Assembly: GCA_016929205.1 (NCBI GenBank)
Contig: JAFGJF010000425.1
Span: 1-14,865, forward strand
Direction of reading: 5' to 3'
DNA: 14,865 nt
Source of the DNA: Anaerolineae bacterium
GTDB taxonomy: Bacteria > Chloroflexota > Anaerolineae > JAFGEY01
Shown here: positions 1 through 6,864 of the stretch, piece after piece
Layout: each line of letters opens with the position of its first letter
Position numbering within the stretch: position 1 is the stretch's first letter
Position numbers and translations under genes: made by a program
The notes under the pieces: generated by a model
Told to the model about the DNA's origin: nothing
Databases searched by the model: none
Seen by the model: the letters and a program-made list of their open reading frames with translations, nothing else

Positions 1-4
1 AACG

Positions 5-33
5 TTGACGCGAGTGTTCAGGTATGGTATCAT
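5..33 (+). promoter_or_regulatory. Predicted sigma-70-type promoter of the methyltransferase pseudogene
   Basis: TTGACG at 5-10 is separated by exactly 17 bp from TATCAT at 28-33. A TG at 25-26 lies one base upstream of the -10, giving an extended -10. The start codon at 76 lies about 35 nt beyond the expected transcription start near 40. The match is good by the housekeeping sigma consensus, but it is a visual prediction only, and the region upstream of base 1 is not visible. Confidence 0.5.
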
Positions 34-75
34 CTTGTCATTGTTTACAATCCATAGATGACATTTTGAGGATTT

Positions 76-1469
76 ATGGCTGATAGTGTTTCTCCTGCCA
101 GCTACAACCAAGTGTCTTATCTCAGTCTTTCTTATGCACAAAGCCATCCCGATCGCTTGGCGACAGTAGCGACGATTCTGGGGTTGAAACCACCGCCGGT
201 CGAACACTGTCCTGTTTTGGAAGTGGGGTGTGCCAGCGGCGGTAACATTATCCCGATGGCTGTGGGACTGCCCGAGAGCGAGTTTGTGGGCATTGATTAT
301 GCCAGCCGTCAAATTGCCCAGGGGCGCGCTATGGTGGATGCTTTGCAACTTGAGAATCTTGTCCTGATCGAGCGTGATATTTTGGACCTGGACGCCGATC
401 TGGGTCAGTTTGACTATATTATCGCACATGGCGTTTTCTCCTGGGTACCTCGACAGGTACAGGAAAAGCTGCTAGAGGTGTGCAGTCGAACTCTCACGCC
501 AAATGGTATTGCGTATGTTTGCTATAACACATTTCCTGGCTGGCACCATTCTGGTATGATGCGAGAGATGATGATGTATCGTACCCGATCCATTTCTACC
601 AGTTTGCCGAGCGAGCGGCGCGTCACGGGCTACAATACCTGGGCGAAGCTCAATTTCATATGATGTTGCCACGTTCTTTTCCTGATCATATTTCTCAGGC
701 ACTCGCCGAGATGTCGGGCGATGTGATTGAACGCGAACAGTATATGGACTTTATTCGAAATCGTACCTTGCGGCAAACGTTGTTATGCCATCAAGACATT
801 TCGATCAATCGCCAACTCACGCTCAAGGGTATCCCAAACCTTTACATTGCATCTCGGATCAGACCTATAGCGTCAACGCAGGATATTCATACGGTCGAGG
901 TTGCCGAGTTTCGGCATTCGGATGGGGCAACATTGTCCACTGACCATCCTGTTACCAAGGAGGCGATGCTGTACCTTGCTCAAGAGTGGACTCGGCCTGT
1001 GTCCTTTCACGAACTGCTGACGCGCTCTCGTTCGCGGTTGGGGGTGGATGATGGGGATATCGCTCGTGATGCACAGCTTTTGGCCGCCAACTTGCTTACT
1101 GCGTATGGCTATAGCGGCAGCCTGGTTGAATTGCACGCCTTTGCGCCGCGTATGGTTATAACGGTGAGTGAGCGACCGGTTGCCAGCTCCTCAGCGCGCC
1201 TGCAAGCCAAGATGAATGTTCGAATCACAAATCTTCGACATGAACGGGTTACGGTAGACGCAGTGGATCGTTATTTGTTGCCATATCTGGATGGGGACCA
1301 CGATCTGAGCGATCTTGTCGACGTTTTGGGGAATGATCCTGTTGCTGCGGGTATTGTGGCACTTGGGGAAAAAGGTGAATCAACAGGGAAACAGGGCAGA
1401 GATGTGTTGGCGCAACAGGTAAGTAAACGGCTAGGGCGGTTTGCACGTGCAGCATTACTTGTTGGATAG
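76..1469 (+). pseudogene. Broken class I methyltransferase with methyltransferase regulatory domain
   Basis: This was a SAM-dependent methyltransferase fused to a methyltransferase regulatory domain (PF10119-like) and a C-terminal PKMT-like winged-helix region. The 5' part (76 to about 587) encodes SAM motif I VLEVGCASGG (residues 48-57), GIDYA, FDYIIAHGVFSWVP and CYNTFPGW. It runs on out of family to a stop at 661-663. The 3' part is in another frame: it is recognisable from about 585 (PIHFYQFAERAARHGLQYL) through NRTLRQTLLCHQD and VTNLRHE-like segments to the stop at 1467-1469. In intact homologues I recall roughly 60 residues between the MMYxTR segment and the EPxxFxQFAExA segment. Here they are adjacent, so a deletion of length not divisible by three fits better than a one-base error. 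GAGG at 68-71 is the ribosome site. The ATG at 660 would start a fragment lacking the catalytic domain. The substrate of the family is not known to me. An assembly error remains possible. Confidence 0.85.
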
Positions 1470-1603
1470 AGTTGGACAGGATGGCGGCGGCAGGCAAGTA
1501 AGTGAGATTTGCAGGTCGGGATTGGGAGCGCTATGAACAGAATGTGACGTTTGGGGGATGCATCACAGGGATGAGTTAGGACAGCAAAATTTCGAATGCC
1601 GAT

Positions 1604-1619
1604 TTGAGTCGGCACTCAA
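1604..1619. promoter_or_regulatory. Inverted repeat over the -35 box, candidate operator
   Basis: TTGAGT (1604-1609) and ACTCAA (1614-1619) form a perfect 6-bp inverted repeat with a 4-bp spacer (CGGC). The left arm is itself the -35 hexamer, so a dimeric regulator bound here would occlude RNA polymerase. The regulator is unknown, and none is encoded next to it. A 6+6 repeat can arise by chance; its exact placement on the promoter raises its credibility. Confidence 0.4.
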
Positions 1620-1632
1620 GCTGTGCTATACT
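1604..1632 (+). promoter_or_regulatory. Predicted promoter of the hemerythrin/zinc-ribbon unit
   Basis: TTGAGT (1604-1609) and TATACT (1627-1632) are 17 bp apart. A TG at 1624-1625 gives a textbook extended -10. Transcription would begin near 1639, leaving a leader of about 54 nt before the ATG at 1693. It is the only strong promoter match in the 223-nt gap 1470-1692; the rest of that gap shows nothing I can name. The visual match is good, but there is no experimental support. Confidence 0.6.
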
Positions 1633-1692
1633 GAGAGCATCAACCGGAGTCAAGTTTTTAGTCATCGTCAGATGGCTGAATGGGGGTGTTTG

Positions 1693-2367
1693 ATGTCTGA
1701 CGCAGTTTTACCCAAACCAGAAATTGGAGGCGATCTCGTTCGTGTACACCGGGCGATCACGCGCGCTGTTGGGGTTGCACTGGAGCACGGCGAGGCCTAT
1801 GCGGCGACGGGATTTCCGGACGCCGATACCCGGAAAGGCTACCTGACCTTTGTGCGATGCCTGGTTGCTTTTTTGCATGGTCACCATACGACGGAAGACG
1901 AGGCGATGTTTCCCAGCCTTCGTAGTCAAGTGCCAGGTGCGCCATACGAGACGCTGATGGCCCAACATGGCGCAATGATGCCTGTCTTGCACGAGATCGA
2001 AGCTGAGCTCGCAGGCGCGGCATCCTCAAAGCCGGATCAAGCGCTGGGGGCTCTTTGGCGCGCACTGGTGCGTATCGACGAATTGTGGCGGGCTCACATG
2101 GCGCTGGAAGAATCGCACTTTGGTCCTGGCGCAATCGGCGCTTTTCTGTCGATGGAGGAACGCGAACGGGTGGGCCGGGCAATCTCTAGTCAAGCTGCAA
2201 AGCACCAGCGCCCGTTTGCCCTGATGCTGCCCTTTTTTTTGTACAATATGTCACCTGAGGATCGGGCCGTGATGTCCCAAGCTATGCCTGGCATCGCCAT
2301 TTTTTTGTTTGTCAAATTGATCCAAAAATGGACAGTGATGGCCCCGTTCTTGCTGGTAGATGCCTAA
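1693..2367 (+). CDS. Hemerythrin HHE-domain protein (non-haem di-iron)
   Basis: This is a 224-residue protein of the hemerythrin/HHE cation-binding family, whose four-helix bundle carries a di-iron centre that binds O2 or NO or senses redox state. Candidate ligands are in the expected order: H19 (VHRAI), H64/H65 with E68 (HGHHTTEDE), H92 (QHGAM), and H135 with E139 (HMALEESH). The C-terminal 50 residues are an extension outside the bundle with a hydrophobic stretch (about 199-222) that might contact the membrane. An in-frame ATG at 1558 lies upstream of the predicted promoter. The start at 1693 is chosen because it follows that promoter, has a GGGGGTG element at 1682-1688, and begins the family-like sequence. 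The next gene starts 18 nt after the stop, so the two are probably co-transcribed. The ligand (oxygen, NO or iron) cannot be told from sequence. Confidence 0.88.
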   Translation: MSDAVLPKPEIGGDLVRVHRAITRAVGVALEHGEAYAATGFPDADTRKGYLTFVRCLVAFLHGHHTTEDEAMFPSLRSQVPGAPYETLMAQHGAMMPVLHEIEAELAGAASSKPDQALGALWRALVRIDELWRAHMALEESHFGPGAIGAFLSMEERERVGRAISSQAAKHQRPFALMLPFFLYNMSPEDRAVMSQAMPGIAIFLFVKLIQKWTVMAPFLLVDA

Positions 2368-2385
2368 AGTCGGGGAGATGCTGCA

Positions 2386-3012
2386 ATGAAGGCCAGCAAC
2401 CGTCTGCCCAAGTGGGCGCCGCGCATAACCAAGCACGAGATCCGTCGGCTCTACGAAAGTGATGCCCAGGGTATTTACGATCTGGATTTGATCAACGAGG
2501 TGGGCTATGGTTTGCTCGCGCGCTGCGAGAGCTTTATCACGGCAAACCGCGCCAGGGCAGGGGAAGTGCCGTGTCCCGAGTGTGGACAGATTGTACGGCG
2601 CGAGGAAATGCTGTGTTGTCCGTGCGGCTGGACGCTGCCCTGGGCCGATTATTTCAAGGCTATGCAGCACAAACAGCTTAGCGGGGCCGAGCCGGTTCTC
2701 CAGCAGTTCCAGGACTTTGTAGAGGCTTTTCCAAAGGCGCGAACGCCGCAAGCGAAAATGCTGCTGATCGACCGCCTGATCCACGGGTTTCACCTGTATT
2801 ACCAGTCGAACAGCCCAACGCGCCCGGTTGCGATCAATCTGATCGAAGGACGTCTGGGCGACGTGGTGGCCTTTCTTGACCGTTTGAGTTATGGTGAAAA
2901 AAGCACGCCAGGGATGCGGGAGGTCTATGCGGGATGGGATAAGGATATCGAGGTTAACCGGAACTGGTATCCCAGCAGGCGCGGCGTATCATCCCAATAT
3001 GACGATGTATGA
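2386..3012 (+). CDS. Conserved hypothetical protein with a four-cysteine zinc ribbon
   Basis: This is a 208-residue soluble protein of unknown function. It has a basic N-terminus (KWAPRI, residues 9-14), a predicted helical stretch (about 15-57), and then a zinc-ribbon-like knuckle with C63-x2-C66 and C77-x2-C80 (CPECGQ and CCPCGW). A segment rich in conserved-looking residues follows: ARTPQAKMLLIDRLIHGFH (118-136), then NLIEGRLGDVVAFLDRLSYG (151-170). I recall similar unannotated proteins in Chloroflexota and actinobacteria, but cannot name a domain. GGGGAG at 2372-2377 sits 8 nt before the ATG. It lies 18 nt behind the hemerythrin gene, which suggests a shared transcript and perhaps a related redox or metal role. 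It could equally be a nucleic-acid-binding protein, because zinc ribbons often are. Confidence 0.75.
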   Translation: MKASNRLPKWAPRITKHEIRRLYESDAQGIYDLDLINEVGYGLLARCESFITANRARAGEVPCPECGQIVRREEMLCCPCGWTLPWADYFKAMQHKQLSGAEPVLQQFQDFVEAFPKARTPQAKMLLIDRLIHGFHLYYQSNSPTRPVAINLIEGRLGDVVAFLDRLSYGEKSTPGMREVYAGWDKDIEVNRNWYPSRRGVSSQYDDV

Positions 3013-3014
3013 TC

Positions 3015-3057
3015 CTGCGCCCAGCTGGGCGCAGCCAGGTAGATGCTACAGCTTTTT
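3015..3057 (+). terminator. Perfect 20-bp palindrome followed by a T-run, candidate terminator
   Basis: The sequence from 3015 to 3034 is a perfect palindrome (CTGCGCCCAG followed by its reverse complement), starting 2 nt after the zinc-ribbon gene's stop. A T5 run at 3053-3057 follows. A shorter GTAG/CTAC stem (3039-3042 and 3046-3049) and an AGCTG/CAGCT pairing (3023-3027 with 3049-3053) bring a stem directly up to the T-run. It is a plausible intrinsic terminator for the plus-strand unit. The T-run is not adjacent to the main palindrome, so the call is moderate. Confidence 0.4.
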
Positions 3058-3087
3058 CTCAACCCCTTCCCAGATGTCCAAGTGATC

Positions 3088-3123
3088 GCAGACGACCGGC
3101 CAAATCCAAAACCGGTCGTCTGC
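3088..3123. terminator. 12-bp perfect stem-loop between convergent genes
   Basis: GCAGACGACCGG (3088-3099) and CCGGTCGTCTGC (3112-3123) form a perfect 12-bp stem with a 12-nt A/C-rich loop. The hairpin lies 16 nt beyond the stop of the minus-strand acetyltransferase and is symmetric, so it could act on transcripts from either side. Neither flank has a U-run, so it may be a factor-dependent or RNA-protecting 3' hairpin rather than a classical intrinsic terminator. Confidence 0.45.
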
Positions 3124-3139
3124 AGTCGGTCAGCTTTGG

Positions 3140-3673
3140 TCATCGGCCCCAGTTATCGCGCTCTAGCACGTAGCGGTAACAGTCCATCCCAAAATAGGCT
3201 TTTTCTTCCACAAATTGCAGCCCGCATTTCTCAAGCACACGTTGTGAGGCAATGTTGTCGGGATGGGTGAGGCCGATGGCAAATGGGAATGGGAACCGTT
3301 TGAAACCGAAAGCCAGTGAGGCTTTTGCTCCTTCGGTTGCCAGTCCCTGTCCCCAAACCTCCTTGTGCAGCAAATAGGCGACCTCGGTTTCGTCGCTTTC
3401 GGGCAGGTAGCCCAGCCCGCACCACCCCAATAACTCTGGTCTGCCCTTGAGTTCGACGGCCCACCATCCGTACCCGTTCTTTTCCCAATCTCCGAGTTGC
3501 TCTGTGATCAACCGTTCGGCTGTCTCGCGCGGCGGTGGGTTGGGGGGACGCGGCTGAGGCGGAAAATAGCGCATAATGTCTGGTTGTTGCAGGATCTCAA
3601 ACAGCGGATCGACATCCCCGTCGGTGAACGGACGCAGAACGAGTCGTTGAGTTGTGATGGTTGGGATGGTCAT
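3140..3673 (-). CDS. GNAT-family N-acetyltransferase, RimJ/RimL type
   Basis: This is a 177-residue cytoplasmic acetyltransferase of the Acetyltransf_3 type, which moves an acetyl group from acetyl-CoA to a protein N-terminus or a small amine. It has TQRLVLRPFT at 8-17, the usual opening of the RimJ/RimL branch. The acetyl-CoA-binding region is EVAYLLHKEVWGQGLATEG (97-115), with the QGLATEG loop. HPDNIASQRVLEKCGL (137-152) is the conserved helix and turn before the last strand. A proline-rich insert (39-48) interrupts the N-terminal part. AAGGAA (plus coordinates 3683-3688) lies 9 nt before the ATG. It is 107 nt downstream of the GH4 gene on the same strand and has no evident link to glycan use. 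The substrate is unknown, as is normal for this family. Confidence 0.88.
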   Translation of the reverse strand: MTIPTITTQRLVLRPFTDGDVDPLFEILQQPDIMRYFPPQPRPPNPPPRETAERLITEQLGDWEKNGYGWWAVELKGRPELLGWCGLGYLPESDETEVAYLLHKEVWGQGLATEGAKASLAFGFKRFPFPFAIGLTHPDNIASQRVLEKCGLQFVEEKAYFGMDCYRYVLERDNWGR

Positions 3674-3702
3674 GATTTGGTATTCCTTGTCATTCGTGAA
3701 AC

Positions 3703-3774
3703 GTCAAAGGTCAAACGCCATCTGTCAAGCATGCAACCGCGAACCGGGTCTTGCCAGTTCTGGCGAATGGCGTT
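3703..3774. other. Gap between GH4 and acetyltransferase genes with short repeats
   Basis: The 107-nt gap 3674-3780 holds three GTCAA words on the plus strand, starting at 3703, 3710 and 3724 (offsets of 7 and 14). It also has an 8-bp inverted repeat (AACGCCAT 3714-3721, ATGGCGTT 3767-3774) enclosing a short palindrome, GCCAGTTCTGGC (3753-3764). One GTCAA belongs to a perfect minus-strand TTGACA, but I see no good -10 at 16-18 bp. The gap could hold the acetyltransferase promoter, the end of the glycan operon, or both; nothing here is decisive. Confidence 0.25.
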
Positions 3775-3780
3775 CGATTG

Positions 3781-5163
3781 TTAGCTGGGCAAGTCCCAGT
3801 TTTTCGGCCATTTGTAATGATCGTGAATGTCCTCGATGTAGGCCATCGGCTCGTTGGGCTCGATGTCGAACAGGGCCTCAAAGACCTGTACAGCCTGGTC
3901 GTAAGTACGCGTCTGGTGGCTGTCCAGGATGCCATAGAGCAGCATCGACTTGTCGCCGCTGAGCAGCGCTTCCAGTGTATGCTCCATACTGAGCCAGACG
4001 GGATAGATGCATTCCAACATAACTTTTTTCGGCAGTGGCTCGGTGCGAATCGGCTGAATTCCTTTAATGTTGACGATAGCCGGGACTTCGACGGCGACGT
4101 CGTCAGGAATACCGGGCAGCGCGCCGTTGTTGGGTACGTTGACCTGGGCGCGGTACTCGTTGTCGTTGACCAGGGCATCGATGATGGGCACGTGCTGCTC
4201 GCGCGTTTTTTGATCGCCAAAGAGGTCGATCGGACGCACAGCGTCATCGTAGGCGGCCTCTTTCATCTGCGCGTACTTTTTCTCCTTGTCCTTGAGGATA
4301 CGGTCGCGTCCCTCGGGTGTGTCACCGCCGCCGCCGGCACCATACCAGCGAGCGCGTGTCTCCAGGTCGGTGTGGTACCACCATCCACCTGACCTGGGTG
4401 TATCACCGATGGGGAACAGGCCGTACATCTTGTATTGGTGAATGGCCGAAGGGGACCATTGTGCCGGGATGCCGGATTCCTCGTGATCTTGCCAATAGGC
4501 CTCGATGTTCTCAGCGATCCACTTGTCGAGGATGGGGTAAGCATCCTTCCCGTCGTAGAAAAAGTGGGTCAGCCAGATGTTGTGGTTGAGGCCGGTGGCT
4601 TGCCAGTTCAGCTTGGCGGGATCGTCGAGGCCGATGACGCGTGCGACGTGATACACGCCATAGTGTCCATGACACAGACCGCAGACCTTAATGTTTGTCT
4701 CACGGGTCATCAGCGTGGTGCCGGAAAAGACAGGGTTGCCGGCCTGCAGCACCCGGGCATTGGGGCAAACTTTTTCCATATCCTTGACCACATCGAGCAT
4801 GATCTTCAAGTTGTGGTATTCGGGCATCCCCGTACGGCCGTAGAAATAGCCATACTTGGCGACCAACTCACGGCGGCGCTTCATAAAGTATTCGTTGTGG
4901 GTGGCAGTAGCGGTGTTGATCACAAAGTCGGCGTCCTGCAGGGACTCGATGCGGTCCAGCGTGCGCTCGAACTTGAGATCTGCGCCCAGGTCTTCGGCAT
5001 AACGTTTTCCCAAGCGATAGATGACGTCTAATCGCTCCTCGTTGATGTCCATAAAACTGACGGTGCTGCCCTTGAGTCCTTCGGTGAGGCATAGGTCTTT
5101 GACCAGCCCCAGCGAAAAGACGACGCTTCCTGCGCCGATGATAGTGACTTTTGCCGATGACAT
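3781..5163 (-). CDS. Glycoside hydrolase family 4, probable alpha-uronidase
   Basis: This is a 460-residue enzyme of GH4, the family that hydrolyses glycosides by an NAD-dependent redox/elimination mechanism requiring a divalent metal. The Rossmann fold starts at VTIIGAGSVVF (6-16) and the acidic end of strand 2 is MDIN (D39). The metal-site motif is C164-H165-G166, and the second metal histidine is H194 in GLNHNIW. QAGNP (140-144) is also typical. From family knowledge, Cys-His-Ser marks alpha-glucosidases, Cys-His-Glu alpha-galactosidases, and Cys-His-Gly the branch with alpha-glucuronidases and alpha-galacturonidases. The neighbouring lyases and UxuA agree with a uronoside substrate. Glucuronide and galacturonide cannot be separated by eye. 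AAAGGAG (plus 5173-5179) lies 9 nt before the ATG. It is the last gene of the catabolic run, 57 nt behind the PL11-like gene. There is no signal peptide, so the protein is cytoplasmic. Confidence 0.9.
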   Translation of the reverse strand: MSSAKVTIIGAGSVVFSLGLVKDLCLTEGLKGSTVSFMDINEERLDVIYRLGKRYAEDLGADLKFERTLDRIESLQDADFVINTATATHNEYFMKRRRELVAKYGYFYGRTGMPEYHNLKIMLDVVKDMEKVCPNARVLQAGNPVFSGTTLMTRETNIKVCGLCHGHYGVYHVARVIGLDDPAKLNWQATGLNHNIWLTHFFYDGKDAYPILDKWIAENIEAYWQDHEESGIPAQWSPSAIHQYKMYGLFPIGDTPRSGGWWYHTDLETRARWYGAGGGGDTPEGRDRILKDKEKKYAQMKEAAYDDAVRPIDLFGDQKTREQHVPIIDALVNDNEYRAQVNVPNNGALPGIPDDVAVEVPAIVNIKGIQPIRTEPLPKKVMLECIYPVWLSMEHTLEALLSGDKSMLLYGILDSHQTRTYDQAVQVFEALFDIEPNEPMAYIEDIHDHYKWPKNWDLPS

Positions 5164-5220
5164 GTGTTTAGGCTCCTTTGAGAAAGTGATAAACGATTGA
5201 TTTGTTTTTCTTTTTGAGAA

Positions 5221-6864
5221 TTAGCGGTTAACGACGGTATCAGGTGGTGCCAGGTAAATATAGTAGCCCGAGCCAAGCTGGCTGCGATCGTGGCGATAAG
5301 CAAAGTCATTAAAAGGTGAATAGCCACGATGATGAGCGACGGTTGGATTGGCAAGCACGATCAAGCGGTGTCGTTCGTCGTCGATGGTGACAATGTTCTC
5401 GCGAAAATCGCCGATCACATCGGCGCAGGCCAGGTTGCGCCCGTAACGCCCACCTTCCGGCAGTTTGGCACCGGGGAGGTCTTGAATATCGCCGTTTTCT
5501 AGCAGCTTGACGATACGCTTGTTTTCCTTGCGAATGATAAACACGGTTTCTGGCCCTTGGTTCCATTGCACAGGCACAAAGTTTTTGCGCTGCCAGTCGG
5601 TCAGATTCAACCAGTGGCTTCCATCGGGCATAAAGATGGGAAAATGGCCTTGCTGGCGCATGCCTGCATCGACGGCCCCGTATTGATGGCGACCGTCTTC
5701 GGCGGTGTGCGGTTGCCATCCTGGAAACCTGTTGGTGTGCCGGGCGATCCAGCCATAGTGCGCGTGGCGGAATGCTTCCTTGAATATCGTTTGACCGTCT
5801 TTGTCCACCAGGTAAACGCCGGGGTTGTGGTTTTCAACAGCGTACCAGATTTGCAATCCTTTTCGATCAGGACAGATCTTGCAGGGTTTGGAAATGTCCG
5901 TGTGCCCGAATGGTTCGGCCTGCCAGCGTACCGTGCCATCACCATGATAACATACCCCGCCGCAGATCACCTCTTGCACGCCGTCCTCGTCGATATCGCC
6001 AATGTCGAGGTTGTGACCGGCGGGACGCGCCTGCACTACCTGCCAGAAAAGGTTGCCTACTTGGCCGTCGATAGCGGTGAGGGTAACATCACGATAGGTT
6101 TCGTCCAGGATCACGATGCTGGGCGGTCGATCCAGGCCGTGCAGATGCCCGACGGTCATCATCACCCGGGGTTTGATCCCAGGCCAGCCGGTTTTCCAAA
6201 CGAGATCGCCCGTTTCGCCATCGACGACGGCCAGAAACTCGCCTTCCACGCCCAGGTCGTAAAAGTCTTTTGGAAAATGGCCCTCGTAGCAATGAAAGGC
6301 GACCTCGGTGCGCCCATCGCCGTTCACGTCCCAGCAAAGAAAAGGAACGTGGAGTGCCGATCCGTCCCACCCTCCGCGAGCTGGCAGCCGGGTGTCGATC
6401 TCCCACAGCGGGCTGCCGTTGTGGGCATAGGTAGAGAGCCAAACCGTGCCGCCACGCAGCAGGCACAGGACGTAACCCATCCGGCCGTTGTTTTGCAGAT
6501 CACCGAGCACGAGCCCGCTGATGTCATCCGCCGCGGCGAGAGGCACGTCGAGGGCGAGAAGGCTGGGCGGTGATGTGGTGTCCACGCGCACCGTTTCGGA
6601 TCGTATGCCGTTACCGGTAATGATACGGTATTCGTAAACGCCACCTTGAGGTGTTTCGTCTAGCAGGTTCGTCGAATCGACAACAGGATTTGTTGTCACT
6701 TGCTGCCATTCGCTGCTGCTGACGCCGCGGCGCTCGACGTGGAACGGCGCATCGGGTGGATCGGTAGATAAAAGCCGCCACGAAAGCCATGCAGCGTGGT
6801 TGCCTGCAGATCCTGATCCGGCCGGCAGGGCGACCAAGTATCGATATTGTGTGGATTGGGTCAT
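5221..6864 (-). CDS. PL11-like protein (rhamnogalacturonan lyase fold), no signal peptide
   Basis: This 547-residue protein resembles family PL11 rhamnogalacturonan lyases. Residues 25-95 match the N-terminal beta-sandwich (WLSWRLLSTDPPDAPFHVERRG, written here as WLSWRLLSTDPPD then APFHVERRG). A beta-propeller follows with calcium-loop-like repeats at 121-128 (GDLQNNGR), 178-187 (WDVNGDGRTE), 289-298 (GDIDEDGVQE) and 480-490. HNLDIGDIDEDG (284-295) and the C-terminal FNDFAYRHD (518-526) echo the PL11 GNHNLSVADVDGDG and DPxYR signatures, but the ending diverges from the usual QNVAYNQPPH. Known PL11 enzymes are mostly secreted; this one has no signal peptide and is shorter. ATG and the upstream lyase's TGA overlap by 4 nt, and GAGGAGG (plus 6869-6875) lies 4 nt upstream, so translational coupling is likely. 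Lyase activity is inferred; it could be a non-catalytic or a new-specificity relative. Confidence 0.75.
   Translation of the reverse strand: MTQSTQYRYLVALPAGSGSAGNHAAWLSWRLLSTDPPDAPFHVERRGVSSSEWQQVTTNPVVDSTNLLDETPQGGVYEYRIITGNGIRSETVRVDTTSPPSLLALDVPLAAADDISGLVLGDLQNNGRMGYVLCLLRGGTVWLSTYAHNGSPLWEIDTRLPARGGWDGSALHVPFLCWDVNGDGRTEVAFHCYEGHFPKDFYDLGVEGEFLAVVDGETGDLVWKTGWPGIKPRVMMTVGHLHGLDRPPSIVILDETYRDVTLTAIDGQVGNLFWQVVQARPAGHNLDIGDIDEDGVQEVICGGVCYHGDGTVRWQAEPFGHTDISKPCKICPDRKGLQIWYAVENHNPGVYLVDKDGQTIFKEAFRHAHYGWIARHTNRFPGWQPHTAEDGRHQYGAVDAGMRQQGHFPIFMPDGSHWLNLTDWQRKNFVPVQWNQGPETVFIIRKENKRIVKLLENGDIQDLPGAKLPEGGRYGRNLACADVIGDFRENIVTIDDERHRLIVLANPTVAHHRGYSPFNDFAYRHDRSQLGSGYYIYLAPPDTVVNR

Noticed and set aside
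472..702. Minus-strand open frame opposite the methyltransferase break
   Set aside because: It lies across the junction of two recognisable plus-strand segments and has no family-like sequence or ribosome site; it is a shadow frame.
1558..1692. Longer start of the hemerythrin gene at 1558
   Set aside because: It would begin upstream of the predicted promoter and add 45 residues that do not look like the family; the ATG at 1693 fits better.
5177..5220. 8-bp direct repeat TTTGAGAA at 5177-5184 and 5213-5220 before the GH4 gene
   Set aside because: One copy overlaps the ribosome site and the tract is AT-rich, so a chance repeat is likely.
3751..6573. Long plus-strand open frames opposite the GH4 and PL11-like genes (213, 198 and 338 residues)
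   Set aside because: They are the antisense of strongly recognised genes with clear motifs. The frames show no domain I recognise, and such long antisense frames are common in GC-rich coding DNA.
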